This document shows positions 17,568 to 26,303 of a stretch of DNA of 64,000 nt, one piece after another; positions within the stretch are counted from its first letter, which is position 1; the number at the start of each line of letters is the position of its first letter. The DNA is taken from assembly GCA_945861025.1 (NCBI GenBank), contig CAMASN010000004.1, forward strand, positions 16,035-80,034, written 5' to 3'. Origin of the DNA: Ferrithrix thermotolerans DSM 19514 (GTDB taxonomy: Bacteria > Actinomycetota > Acidimicrobiia > Acidimicrobiales > Ilumatobacteraceae). A program made the position numbers and the translations under genes. The notes beneath the pieces were generated by a model. The model made no database searches, was not told where the DNA came from, and was given only the letters and a program-made list of their open reading frames with translations.

Positions 17568-18497
17568 ATGACAACCATGAATGCAATGGTCGTTGGCGGA
17601 GCAGGATTTCTCGGGTCTCATCTCGTCGACCGTTTGCTTGCCGAGGGCATTGCCACTGATGTCACCGATGACCTCTCTACGGGTTCGTTGGGCAATCTGG
17701 CCGACGCTCGCCACGCAGGCGGTTCGCTGAAGATTCATACGCTCGATGTGCGTGCCGCAGAGTTCGCCACGTTGGTCGGTATGCGCCGACCCGAGGTCAT
17801 CTATCACCTCGCAGTGCTCACCCCCGCGAACGCCCAACATGAGACCGACGGCGGCGCAGTGGCCGGTGTTCTGGCGGTGCTCGAGGCCGCTCGCCTGCAT
17901 GGTGTCACCAAGGTGGTCGTCGCGTTGCCTGCTGGCGATCTCTACGGCGAGGTGCCAGCCCGCGAGTTGCCGGTGAAAGAGGGCCGAGCGTTCGAGTCGT
18001 CCAGCGTGGCTGGCGTGTTGGCCCGGGCGGTTACCGATTTGCTCTTGGTATATCGGGATCAATACGCGATTGAGTTCACCGTGCTCGCGATGACCTCGGT
18101 GTACGGGCCGCGGCAGCGTCCCAGCGATGGCGTTGTGGCGTCGTTTATTGCCGCTCATGTTGCTGGCGAGGCGTTAGTGGTTCACGGCGATGGTCGACAG
18201 ACACGCGATCTCATCTATGTCGACGATGCCGTCGATGCGCTGCTTCGCGCTGGTCAGCGTGGCGGCGGCCTAGTGATCAACGTTGGCACTGGTGTGCAAA
18301 CGGCGGTGCGCGATCTTGTGGGTGTTTTGCAGCTCGATCCTGCACTCGTGCATCAAGCCCGGCGCCATGGCGACCTCACTCGGGTCTGCGTGTCGCCAAC
18401 ACGGGCGCGAATTCATCTGCAGTGGTCACCATGGACCCAGCTTGCCGATGGAGTGCAGGCAACTCTGGCTCACGCCATCGCTGCCGCCACCGACTAG
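17568..18497 (+). CDS. NAD-dependent epimerase/dehydratase-like protein lacking the catalytic Tyr/Lys
   Basis: A 309-residue extended-SDR protein. The nucleotide-binding motif GGAGFLGSHLVDR (residues 10-22), DDLSTGSLGNL, HLAVLTPAN, TSVYGPRQRPSDG and GDGRQTRDLIYVDDAVDA all read like a UDP-glucose 4-epimerase relative. The active site does not: the Ser/Thr motif is ALPAGDLYGE, and where SPYxxSK is expected the sequence is ESSSVAGVLAR, so Tyr is Ser146 and Lys is Val150. Either a catalytically dead sugar-nucleotide binding protein or an enzyme with altered chemistry. ATG 17568 and ATG 17577 are both possible starts. It ends 11 bases before the convergent cofD. Confidence 0.8.
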   Translation: MTTMNAMVVGGAGFLGSHLVDRLLAEGIATDVTDDLSTGSLGNLADARHAGGSLKIHTLDVRAAEFATLVGMRRPEVIYHLAVLTPANAQHETDGGAVAGVLAVLEAARLHGVTKVVVALPAGDLYGEVPARELPVKEGRAFESSSVAGVLARAVTDLLLVYRDQYAIEFTVLAMTSVYGPRQRPSDGVVASFIAAHVAGEALVVHGDGRQTRDLIYVDDAVDALLRAGQRGGGLVINVGTGVQTAVRDLVGVLQLDPALVHQARRHGDLTRVCVSPTRARIHLQWSPWTQLADGVQATLAHAIAAATD

Positions 18498-18508
18498 GGG
18501 TACTCGGC

Positions 18509-19471
18509 CTAGAGGTGTATCCCCACCGCCGCCAACGTGGTTCGGGCCAGTGCGGCTGATATCTCGGGTGTGCTCATTACCGACGGCACCACCACGGCGC
18601 GCATGCCGGCAGCCTCCACCAGCGGAGCGAGGTGTGCATCTACCGGATCGATCACGAGCACCGATGCGATTGGTGCATAGAGCCGGGCGACCCCAACCAC
18701 CGATGGCTCGTGGCCGAGTTCGAGCATCATGCGATCGGCGGGCCCCTTGAGCGCGGCGCCACCAACGATTGGCGATATCGCAACCACCTGTTCGCGGCGA
18801 GCGGCGAGCGATGTATCCACGCCGGCAAGGGCACGCAGTGGTCCGATCGAGACGAGCGGGTTCGACGGCGCGATCACGATGGCTTTGGCATCGTGTAGTG
18901 CTTGTGCTGCCGCAGTCGAGAGCGCAGCCTGCTGCGCACCTTCGAAACGAAGGTTGCTCACCGGTACGCCGTGTTGGCGCTGCACGAAGTACTCCTGAAA
19001 ACTGATGTCGCCTTCGTCGACAACGGTGACCACAGTAGATACGCGCTGGTCGGTCATCGGCATCAGCTTCACGTGCACACCGAACGCGCGGGCAATCTCA
19101 TCGGTGACTTCGGTCAGGGTGGCGCCTTCGTCGAGACGCGCTGTTCGGTAGAAGTGGGTGGCGAGGTCTTGGTCGCCGAGATTGAACCATGTTGGGGCAG
19201 CACTTGAGCCGGTTGGACGCACGGGCACAAAACGAGCGAGCGCTTGCATTGCTCGCCATGTCTCGTTGCTGAGTCCCCAACCGCGATCGGCATCAATAGC
19301 TTCGGCAACGGTGTACGTGACCGTGTCGAGATCGGGACAGATGTAGAGGCCATGCATTACGGTGTCGTCGCCAGTGTTGACGACGGCGGAGATTTCATCG
19401 GCTGGCATCACCAGCATCAGTGCGCGTATGAACCGCGCAGCTCCAACACCGCCAGCGAGTACAGCAATCAT
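18509..19471 (-). CDS. cofD: 2-phospho-L-lactate transferase (F420 biosynthesis)
   Basis: CofD/FbiA joins the activated phospho(enol)pyruvate/lactate moiety to the deazaflavin Fo to give (dehydro-)F420-0. The 320-residue protein starts [18 protein letters not shown] and contains VVNTGDDTVMHGLYICPDLDTV, GWGLSNETW, FNLGDQDLATH, APSNPLVSIGP and ISPIVGGAALKGPA, all diagnostic of the family. ATG 19471 was chosen because the conserved protein begins there and it overlaps the stop of the upstream glycosyltransferase (TAATG). The partner ligase CofE is encoded at 53450, about 34 kb away. Confidence 0.95.
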   Translation of the reverse strand: MIAVLAGGVGAARFIRALMLVMPADEISAVVNTGDDTVMHGLYICPDLDTVTYTVAEAIDADRGWGLSNETWRAMQALARFVPVRPTGSSAAPTWFNLGDQDLATHFYRTARLDEGATLTEVTDEIARAFGVHVKLMPMTDQRVSTVVTVVDEGDISFQEYFVQRQHGVPVSNLRFEGAQQAALSTAAAQALHDAKAIVIAPSNPLVSIGPLRALAGVDTSLAARREQVVAISPIVGGAALKGPADRMMLELGHEPSVVGVARLYAPIASVLVIDPVDAHLAPLVEAAGMRAVVVPSVMSTPEISAALARTTLAAVGIHL

Positions 19472-20601
19472 TAGTTCCCTTCCTGAGCAACGCGTCGGTA
19501 GACGTCGGCCAAACGAACGGCTGTGTTGTTCCACGAGAAATGATGCAAACGTTGTTTACCAAACTCGATGAGGTTTGAGCGCAGGGCCGAGTCGGTGAGC
19601 GTGCGCTGCATCGCCTCAGCCAGAGCGTTGATGTCGTGAGCGGGTACGAGCATCGCAGCGGCGCCGGCGACCTCAGGGATTGAGCCCGCAGTAGAGGCGA
19701 CGATCGGAAGGTCGTGCCCCATTGCCTCAAGGAGCGGGAACCCAAAGCCTTCGTCGAGCGACGGATATGCGAGCAGTTGAGCGTGACGCAGTAGCCAATG
19801 CTTAGCGGCTTCGTCGATACGCCCGGTGAAGAGTACGCGTGATCGCGCTGACGCATCGAGCGCATCGATTGCCGTGTTGATCGCCCCGCGGTCGTCGCCG
19901 TCGGTGCCCGCGAGCGCTAGTCGTAGATCGGGGTGAGCGCTCGCGATCTGACCGAACGCCGCCACCAACCGAGGCAAATTCTTACGCCGCTCAAGCGTGC
20001 CGAGAGCAAGCACATAGGGCACGCCGACCAGTTCGGCGACGGGTGCATGTGGCTCGACAGCGAAGGCATCGAGCGGCAACGCCGCCAGCGGGATTGCCTC
20101 GACCCGATCGGTGTTCAGCAGATCGCGAACAGCGTTGGCCGTTGCATCAGAGCTTGCGTGCACCATCGCTCCGTTGGCAACGGCCCGGCGCAACACCTGT
20201 CCAGCGCGAGATACGTCGGGGCTGGCATCCGAGGCGTTACGCAAGAACCAACAGTCGTACACCGTGACCACGCGTGGAAGCCGACTCGGGGGCACCACAT
20301 AGTTGGTGCCGTGCACCACCTGGGCGGGCCCTAGCCAACGATCGACGCGAGGGCCTGGCAGACGCGCCCACATCCGTTGGGCAACTGCGGCGGGCATTGG
20401 CAGTCGGGTGGTGCCCGGCTGAAGTTTGCCGCGAAAGCTGCACGCGTACGGGGTGAGCGTGACGCCGGGTTGCTCGCCTAAGGCGATCACCATTTGACGA
20501 ACAGCGGCGCCGATTCCGGTGAGCGGACCAAGCAGCGGAGATACATCGAGAGCCACATTCAACGCCTCTGCGAGAGCGTTGTTTGCTTGGAGCGAAGTCA
20601 C
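19471..20601 (-). CDS. Glycosyltransferase, GT-B fold (GT4-like)
   Basis: A 376-residue glycosyltransferase. It has the N-terminal acceptor region ([19 protein letters not shown]), [20 protein letters not shown], the donor-side [19 protein letters not shown] and [19 protein letters not shown] with E-x7-E. GTG 20601 is preferred over TTG 20604 because a TAAGCT hexamer lies 6 bases before it. It is the first gene of a two-gene unit with cofD and is divergent from gmd. Sugar and acceptor are unknown; the resemblance to the gene at 12124 suggests a related wall-glycan role. Confidence 0.85.
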   Translation of the reverse strand: MTSLQANNALAEALNVALDVSPLLGPLTGIGAAVRQMVIALGEQPGVTLTPYACSFRGKLQPGTTRLPMPAAVAQRMWARLPGPRVDRWLGPAQVVHGTNYVVPPSRLPRVVTVYDCWFLRNASDASPDVSRAGQVLRRAVANGAMVHASSDATANAVRDLLNTDRVEAIPLAALPLDAFAVEPHAPVAELVGVPYVLALGTLERRKNLPRLVAAFGQIASAHPDLRLALAGTDGDDRGAINTAIDALDASARSRVLFTGRIDEAAKHWLLRHAQLLAYPSLDEGFGFPLLEAMGHDLPIVASTAGSIPEVAGAAAMLVPAHDINALAEAMQRTLTDSALRSNLIEFGKQRLHHFSWNNTAVRLADVYRRVAQEGN

Positions 20602-20607
20602 CAAAAC

Positions 20608-20613
20608 AGCTTA
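20608..20613 (-). promoter_or_regulatory. -10-like element (TAAGCT) of the glycosyltransferase-cofD unit
   Basis: TAAGCT on the minus strand is 6 bases before GTG 20601, fitting a leaderless transcript. Confidence 0.45.
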
Positions 20614-20656
20614 GTTCTCGTGAGCGGTAATGCTGGTCGACGGCTTCTGAACGGCC

Positions 20657-20662
20657 TAGACT
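20657..20662 (+). promoter_or_regulatory. -10-like element (TAGACT) upstream of gmd
   Basis: TAGACT lies 53 bases before the gmd ATG, leaving a leader of about 45 bases that ends with an AGGAA ribosome-binding site about 8 bases before the start. Confidence 0.3.
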
Positions 20663-20715
20663 TGGTACACCATCATTTAGCTGCGGGTTCCTCTTCCGCA
20701 TTCAGGAATCACCAT

Positions 20716-21705
20716 ATGCCTCGCGCGTTTATCACCGGTATCACAGGCCAAGACGGCCGCCATCTTGCCGAACTTTTGCACTCCAAGGGTTACGAAGTCT
20801 TCGGCATGGTCACGGGACAAAACAATCCCAAAGCCGAATATCTTCGGGACGAACTTCCGTTCGTCGAAATTGTGCCCGGCGACCTCGCCGATCTGCCGTC
20901 CCTCGTCAAGGCAATGGCGCACGCCCAGCCCGACGAGGTCTACAACCTCGGCGCCATCTCGTTCGTCGCAATGAGCTTCAATCAGGCCGAGCTCACTGCC
21001 AACATCACCGGCTTGGGCGTGCTGCGCATGCTCGAAGCGATCCGCATGGTTGGTGGCAACGAGAACAACCCCATTCGCTTTTATCAGGCGTCGTCGTCTG
21101 AGATGTTTGGCAAGGTTCGCGAAACGCCGCAGACCGAACGCACACCGTTTCACCCTCGCTCGCCATACGGTTGCGCCAAGGTGTTTGGTCACGACATCAC
21201 AGTCAACTACCGCGAGAGCTACGGCATGTTTGCGTGCAGCGGCATCTTGTTCAACCACGAAGGCCCGCGCCGCGGACTCGAGTTCGTCACCCGCAAGGTG
21301 ACCAACGCAGTAGCGCGCATCAAGCTCGGTTTGCAGGAAGACATTGTGCTCGGCAACCTCGACAGCCGACGCGACTGGGGTTTCGCTGGCGACTACGTGA
21401 AGGCGATGTGGCTGATGCTGCAGCAGTCTGAGCCAGACGATTTTGTGATCTCAACGGGCTCGGCGTACAGCATCGAAGACCTCGTGCAGTTGGCCTTCGC
21501 CGAGGTTGGCATCGAAGATTGGCGTTCCTACGTGCGTCAAGATCCCAAGTTCTTCCGCCCAGCCGAAGTCGACTTGCTGATCGGCGACTCAACGAAGGCA
21601 CAGACCAAGCTTGGCTGGAAGCCCGAGGTCGACTTCGCTCAACTCGTGAGCATGATGGTCGCTCACGACTTGGCGTACGAGACCCGCAAAGCCGCAAACA
21701 GCTGA
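20716..21705 (+). CDS. gmd: GDP-mannose 4,6-dehydratase
   Basis: Converts GDP-mannose to GDP-4-keto-6-deoxymannose, precursor of GDP-fucose, GDP-rhamnose or related sugars. The 329-residue extended SDR begins [21 protein letters not shown], the hallmark Gmd N-terminus, followed by [12 protein letters not shown], the catalytic [23 protein letters not shown] (YxxxK), [15 protein letters not shown] and [19 protein letters not shown] 20716 is preceded by AGGAA; longer in-frame extensions to 20494 run through the divergent promoter and are rejected. No GDP-fucose synthase or RMD reductase was found in the window. Confidence 0.95.
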   Translation: MPRAFITGITGQDGRHLAELLHSKGYEVFGMVTGQNNPKAEYLRDELPFVEIVPGDLADLPSLVKAMAHAQPDEVYNLGAISFVAMSFNQAELTANITGLGVLRMLEAIRMVGGNENNPIRFYQASSSEMFGKVRETPQTERTPFHPRSPYGCAKVFGHDITVNYRESYGMFACSGILFNHEGPRRGLEFVTRKVTNAVARIKLGLQEDIVLGNLDSRRDWGFAGDYVKAMWLMLQQSEPDDFVISTGSAYSIEDLVQLAFAEVGIEDWRSYVRQDPKFFRPAEVDLLIGDSTKAQTKLGWKPEVDFAQLVSMMVAHDLAYETRKAANS

Positions 21706-21739
21706 CGTAGCTTGCGCTGCCGACAGTGCCTTGGGTCGG

Positions 21740-23149
21740 TTACGACTCGAGAGGCATGTCGGTGGCGGCATCCATCAGCGAGTCTGCGGTGGGCACAATG
21801 CCGACCCGCAACCGCTCACGAAGCGCGAAGCCGAACACCACGGTTGCCGCCACCGATGAGGCCACGAGGCCCATCTCGACTCGTAGATACACGTCGTGCG
21901 AGCCGAGCCAGGTGACGAGCACAAATGCCACCATGCCGGCGCACCAGCCCAAAGCCACCAACGCGTGGCCGTGTAGGGCGATGATTGCTTGAGCGATGGT
22001 GAGCGCCACCATGTACAGGGCGGTGCCGAAGACCAGCATCGTGATAGTGCGCGTGCTGAGCTCGGCGTCGTACACCTTTTTGAGGATGAATGGTCCGAGT
22101 AGCGCTGCGCTCGCCACGCCGAGGGTTCCGACGCCCAGCACCACAAGCATGAGCTTTTTGAAGCCCTGCCTAAACTCGGCAATCTCGTTACGAACTGCGA
22201 GTCGGGCGAGGCGCGGCAACAATGCAGCTTGCACAGCTTGGAATAAGAACAGCGGCACGCGGCCGAGCAGCACGCCATAGCTGAACCGAGTCACGAAGCC
22301 GTTGTCCTGATCTTTCTTCAACAGGTCAACTGCGATGGGGCCCGCGTTGACGAGTCCGGCGGCGAACACCGAGCCCAACAAAAGCCAGCCAAGGTTTGGT
22401 GTGACCTCGGACCACTCGGCCGGTGGGCCATCTTCGGTCTTGAGGTCGCCGCGGGCAAACACGATGGCGACGCCGACAAGCGGCGCAAGCGCAACGGTGA
22501 ATGCGTACGCACCCGTGTTCGTGACGCCGCCTGCCCAAAGGGCAAGGCAGCCAATAATGCGTGCGGCGCCGTCGGCGCCCATCACGATGCCGTATGACGC
22601 GAAGCGACCGTGCCCCGAGCAGATGCCGCGAGCCAGATGCGCTGGGGCGTAGGAGATAAAGCCAACAATGAGGGCTGCGGTGATGACCCAGTCACCCTCG
22701 AAGAAGTTTGAGGTGATTGATCCCGAAGAAATCACGATCACGCTACACACGATTGCGGTGAGCATCGCTGCAAGCGGCACCACGCGGCGCACCACGGGGC
22801 GCCCTCCTTGGTTCATGCCCCGGCGATGAGCGAGAGCACGTCCGAGTTCTTGCTCAAGCGGCAAGAAGAATCCGGGCGCTAAAAAGAATGTGGCGAACCA
22901 CAGGCTGCTGATCGGCTTGAAGCCATCTTCGCCGAGGGCTATGACTCCAACCTTGAAGAAGGCGTAACTGGCGATACCAGCGACGAGTAGACCGCCTCCG
23001 ACAGGCAATGTGCCTTCGGGCAGTGGAAGGCGTTGTAACGCCGATGGTTCATTGTCGCGCTTGGCCAAGATTGGCAAGGCTAGCGTCACGGGGTGGCTGA
23101 GCGAAGCCACCACCGCACGCGTCAGGTGCGATATCGTTGGATTATTCAC
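21740..23149 (-). CDS. Polysaccharide flippase-like multispan membrane protein
   Basis: A 469-residue protein with about 12 hydrophobic segments and the general layout of the MOP superfamily (Wzx/MviN-like). An early segment has SLWFATFFLAPGFFLPLEQELGR, similar to the N-terminal repeat of lipid-linked oligosaccharide flippases, and TRFSYGVLLGRVPLFLFQA begins the second half. The likely role is export of lipid-linked glycan intermediates made by the neighbouring glycosyltransferases (context). The start is GTG 23149. It converges with gmd (34-base gap) and is divergent from the SpoIID gene. Confidence 0.75.
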   Translation of the reverse strand: MNNPTISHLTRAVVASLSHPVTLALPILAKRDNEPSALQRLPLPEGTLPVGGGLLVAGIASYAFFKVGVIALGEDGFKPISSLWFATFFLAPGFFLPLEQELGRALAHRRGMNQGGRPVVRRVVPLAAMLTAIVCSVIVISSGSITSNFFEGDWVITAALIVGFISYAPAHLARGICSGHGRFASYGIVMGADGAARIIGCLALWAGGVTNTGAYAFTVALAPLVGVAIVFARGDLKTEDGPPAEWSEVTPNLGWLLLGSVFAAGLVNAGPIAVDLLKKDQDNGFVTRFSYGVLLGRVPLFLFQAVQAALLPRLARLAVRNEIAEFRQGFKKLMLVVLGVGTLGVASAALLGPFILKKVYDAELSTRTITMLVFGTALYMVALTIAQAIIALHGHALVALGWCAGMVAFVLVTWLGSHDVYLRVEMGLVASSVAATVVFGFALRERLRVGIVPTADSLMDAATDMPLES

Positions 23150-23246
23150 CTGTAGCGGCTAGGTTGTCACTCTAGGCGGTTGAATGGTGATCTGGTTAGT
23201 GCGCAGAGTTCGGCGCAGTGGCACGGCAAAGGACGGTGATTGATCA

Positions 23247-25712
23247 ATGCAGCGCAATCGACGATGCCTCCTTGGTCCGCTCTTCGCTGTGGTCGCAGGC
23301 GCCCTGTCGTTGCCATCTCCGGTAACGGTTCGCGCTGCGGCACTGTCACCGGCGTCGATCGCAATCGAAGGTCACGGATGGGGTCATGGCGTCGGACTGA
23401 GCCAATACGGTGCGCTCGGATACGCCGTCAACTATGGCTGGAGCGCGGCGCAGATTCTCGATCACTACTACGGCGGCACGGTTGCGTCCACCGTGGCGTC
23501 GTCTGAGATCACTGTGCGTCTGTCTGGGCTCGACGGTTTCGCGACAGCGGTGGTTCACGACAAAGCCGCATTGATCATCGACAGTTATGTCCCCGCCCTT
23601 GGCCAACCGTCTGCATGGCGTTCGCTCGTCGCCAACGAAATCTCCGAAGGTCACTACAGGGTCTGGGGCCGATCCGACGCCAACGTGTGCCCACCGACAG
23701 GTGTCAATCTCGATGACCCCGCCAATGGGTGGACCGTGGTGATCGCCGACCAGGTCACCTCGGTCACCATTCGGCCACAGACCGACACCAGCGCCAGCGC
23801 TGATGTAAGTGATCTCGTTGGGCTGTGCGAGCCATCATCGGGTCGGGTTCGGTATTACCGCGGAGCGATACGCGCCATCAACAACAGGGCGCTGGCCAAT
23901 CGCACCGTCAGCGTGGTTCCGCTCGAGCAGTATCTGCGCTCGGTGGTTGCCGGAGAGGTCTCGGCGGGTTGGGCAGCGATGGGTCAAGGCAAGGGCGCTC
24001 AGGCATTGCAGGCCCAAGCCGTCGCCGCTCGCAGCTATGGCCTAGCTGAGAACAAAGAGGCATACGCCAAGACCTGCGACTCGGGCAGCTGCCAGATGTA
24101 TCGCGGGGCGGCGTATCGCAGCGGCGTTGGCGGCTCGTTCGTCGCGCAAGAGTTCGCGGCAATTGACGCGGCCGTGGCGGCAACCAGCGGACTCGTGCGG
24201 CGTTACGGCTCTGAAGCTGGGGCTATTGCCTACGCGATGTTCTCGTCGTCTTCTGGCGGATACACAGCGAAGACTTCGCTTGGTTTCACGCCTGTGGTCG
24301 ACGACGGCGACGCCATACGTTCGAACGCGGCTCACTCGTGGTCGGTGTCCGTAGGTGTTGCCGCAATCGAAGCGGCATGGCCTGCCATCGGTAGTTACTC
24401 GGGCATCGTGGTGAAGACGCGTGAAGGCTTTGGCGACTGGGGCGGACGTGTGCTCACGATGCGCATCAACGGCTCGGCCGGCGCGGTGAACATCAGCGGT
24501 GACACGTTCAGGGCCACGATGGGTCTCAAGTCAAACTGGTTCCATCTCGTGGGCGATACGTCGGTGCCGGCCCCCACCGATCCGTGTGGCTCGCAAACCA
24601 CCTCTACGGTGGGTGGCGTTACTGCCAATGGCGCGGCAAGTCGGTTCACGCCGCTCACGCCGACGCGACTCATCGACACCCGCTCGGGTCTGGGTGTGCC
24701 GGCCGCGCCACTCGCTGCGGGCTGCACACTTACCATCGATCCCAACGTTGGCGCCGATGCAACCGCGGTGGTTGTCAACGTCACCTCGGTGACTCCAGCG
24801 ATCAACGGATTCCTTACTGCGTACCCATGCGGCGCCGAGCGGCCGTTTGTTTCGATCGTGCCGTCTGTCGCTGGCCGAATTGTTCCGGGCACAGCCATCG
24901 TGCCGCTCAATGCCGACGGCACGTTCTGCGTGTTCTCGTCGACCACGACTGATCTTGTGATCGATCTCTCTGGAGTCTACGGAACCGCAACCGGTCAGCG
25001 GTTTCAGCCCGTTGCTCCACAACGGTTCTTCGATTCGCTCGCTGCTCCGTTGGTGCGAGCCGACTCGGTGGTACGCGTGCAGATCGCAGGCGCTCGCGGC
25101 GTGCCAGCCTCGGCTACCGGAGCAGCTGTCACGGTGCATAGCTCAAGCGCTGTGGGCGCCGGATTCGTCACCATCTGGCCATGCGGCGCCGAGCGGCCAA
25201 CTACGTCGGTGCTCAACGCAACCGCGGGTGCGTCCGTAACCAACCACGTGCAGCTTGGTTTCGACAGCGCCGGCGGTGTGTGCATGTACGCCGCCACAGC
25301 GATGCGGTTGATGCTCGACGTCAGCGGCTGGTTTGGTCCCACGGCCACCGCCGACTTCCACGCACTCATGCCGCGGCGCTTGCTCGATACCCGAGAAAAC
25401 ATAGGCCTCACCGGTCGGTTCGCTGCGGGTCAGAATCGCGCGATTGCGGTCACCGGCGTTGGGGGAGTGCCAGCGGTCGGAGTCGCGGCAATCGCAGCCG
25501 AGGTCACCTCCGTAGGAGCGCTCAAAGCCGCATACGTCACGGTGCACCCGTGCATCGCCAAAGTGCCGAGTGTGTCGATGGTGCGCAACCTCGCCAACTC
25601 GGTGGCTGCCACCACCGTTACGGGTGTGGTCGATGGTGCTGGTCGATGGTGCCTGAAGTCAAACGTGTCGATGCACGTACTCATCGACGTCAGCGGTTGG
25701 TACGGCATCTAG
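23247..25712 (+). CDS. Secreted SpoIID/LytB-domain protein with three C-terminal DTR-type repeats
   Basis: An 821-residue exported protein. A signal peptide covers residues 1-30. The SpoIID/LytB domain (about 38-420) has the GHGWGHGVGLSQYGA motif at its N-terminal end, LEQYLRSVVAGEVSAGWA, ALQAQAVAARSYGLA and CDSGSCQMYRGAAY; SpoIID relatives are peptidoglycan lytic transglycosylases or amidase activators. From about residue 467 three ~118-residue repeats follow. Each opens with a PxRLxDTR-like motif (PTRLIDTRSG, PQRFFDSLAA, PRRLLDTREN), has a PCGAERP or HPC segment and ends in a DVSGWFG-like motif. They are probably beta-rich wall or glycan binding modules. A ribosome-binding site (AAAGGA) lies upstream of ATG 23247. 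Confidence 0.88.
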   Translation: MQRNRRCLLGPLFAVVAGALSLPSPVTVRAAALSPASIAIEGHGWGHGVGLSQYGALGYAVNYGWSAAQILDHYYGGTVASTVASSEITVRLSGLDGFATAVVHDKAALIIDSYVPALGQPSAWRSLVANEISEGHYRVWGRSDANVCPPTGVNLDDPANGWTVVIADQVTSVTIRPQTDTSASADVSDLVGLCEPSSGRVRYYRGAIRAINNRALANRTVSVVPLEQYLRSVVAGEVSAGWAAMGQGKGAQALQAQAVAARSYGLAENKEAYAKTCDSGSCQMYRGAAYRSGVGGSFVAQEFAAIDAAVAATSGLVRRYGSEAGAIAYAMFSSSSGGYTAKTSLGFTPVVDDGDAIRSNAAHSWSVSVGVAAIEAAWPAIGSYSGIVVKTREGFGDWGGRVLTMRINGSAGAVNISGDTFRATMGLKSNWFHLVGDTSVPAPTDPCGSQTTSTVGGVTANGAASRFTPLTPTRLIDTRSGLGVPAAPLAAGCTLTIDPNVGADATAVVVNVTSVTPAINGFLTAYPCGAERPFVSIVPSVAGRIVPGTAIVPLNADGTFCVFSSTTTDLVIDLSGVYGTATGQRFQPVAPQRFFDSLAAPLVRADSVVRVQIAGARGVPASATGAAVTVHSSSAVGAGFVTIWPCGAERPTTSVLNATAGASVTNHVQLGFDSAGGVCMYAATAMRLMLDVSGWFGPTATADFHALMPRRLLDTRENIGLTGRFAAGQNRAIAVTGVGGVPAVGVAAIAAEVTSVGALKAAYVTVHPCIAKVPSVSMVRNLANSVAATTVTGVVDGAGRWCLKSNVSMHVLIDVSGWYGI
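24645..25712 (+). repeat. Three coding DTR-type repeats (~118 residues each)
   Basis: Diverged tandem protein repeats inside the SpoIID gene, starting near 24645, 25000 and 25357. The same module occurs about three times in the secreted protein at 39073. Confidence 0.75.
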
Positions 25713-25718
25713 TAGTTC

Positions 25719-25742
25719 GGCGCGTGCGTTGCGCCGCGCGCC
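25719..25742. terminator. GC-rich hairpin between convergent genes
   Basis: GGCGCG (25719-25724) pairs with CGCGCC (25737-25742) around a 12-base loop, between the stops of the convergent genes ending at 25712 and 25748. There is no T-run, so function as a bidirectional terminator is only inferred. Confidence 0.35.
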
Positions 25743-25747
25743 CAGTG

Positions 25748-26152
25748 TCAGGCGGCAGCGAAGATGCGGCCGCGCACTTGTTGGCGAGCAGTCTTGGCGA
25801 TGTCGTGAGCCTGCACCAGCAACGACCCAGCACGCACGGGCAGACGCTTTTCGAGTTCAACCACTGCCTCGTCGATTTTGGTCTCAAACGAATCGATGCG
25901 GCTTTCGATGTCTGCCGCCTGGTCGTTGATCGACTTGGTGATTTCACGCCGACGCACTTGAGCCTTTTGGAAAGCCACGACGGCGAGGCCGATGGTGACG
26001 TAGGCAACATCTTTTGCAGTGTCGGCGACGGCCTCGGTGTCGATGTCGGAGACATTCACCTTGGGGAAATTCAACGTCGAGAGGTTCAGGCGCGAGATGT
26101 CGAGGGCGCTGAGGTCAATTGCGGGGAAGGTAGGGAATTTGATCGAAGCCAT
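25748..26152 (-). CDS. Phasin/HbhA-like amphipathic coiled-coil protein
   Basis: A 134-residue protein of unknown function. Residues 1-45 are rich in Ser/Asn/Asp with repeated S-x-L-x-F/L spacing (LDISRLNLSTLNFPKVN). A short hydrophobic segment follows (VAYVTIGLAVVAFQKAQV, about 50-67), then a long amphipathic helix (about 70-115) with charged heptads such as ADIESRIDSFETKIDEAV. This layout resembles actinobacterial phasin-like or heparin-binding-haemagglutinin-like proteins, which coat membranes or lipid bodies. The start is firm: GGAGG lies 5 bases before the ATG, unusually strong for this window. Confidence 0.7.
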   Translation of the reverse strand: MASIKFPTFPAIDLSALDISRLNLSTLNFPKVNVSDIDTEAVADTAKDVAYVTIGLAVVAFQKAQVRRREITKSINDQAADIESRIDSFETKIDEAVVELEKRLPVRAGSLLVQAHDIAKTARQQVRGRIFAAA

Positions 26153-26303
26153 GATGGCCTCCTCTTGTGCGTGGCCGTGGGTGCTGGCCGTGGAGAGATA
26201 GTGAACACATAATAGGTCGGAGTGACAACTTTTGCACCCACTCGTCTGCGCTGTCTGTAGCTGCCCCCATTTTCGGGTCGATCACGACTAGCCTCGGCTC
26301 CTC
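26153..26303. promoter_or_regulatory. Divergent control region
   Basis: 151 bases between the divergent phasin-like and GT2 genes. It holds TATTAT on the minus strand (a good -10 for the phasin-like gene, with a leader ending in GGAGG) and TAGCCT (26289-26294) 9 bases before GTG 26304 on the plus strand. Confidence 0.45.

Noticed and set aside
23370..23470. Circularly permuted SpoIID domain, since the GHGWGHGVGLSQYGA motif is at the N-terminal end
   Set aside because: This order is common in actinobacterial SpoIID/LytB proteins and so not unusual.
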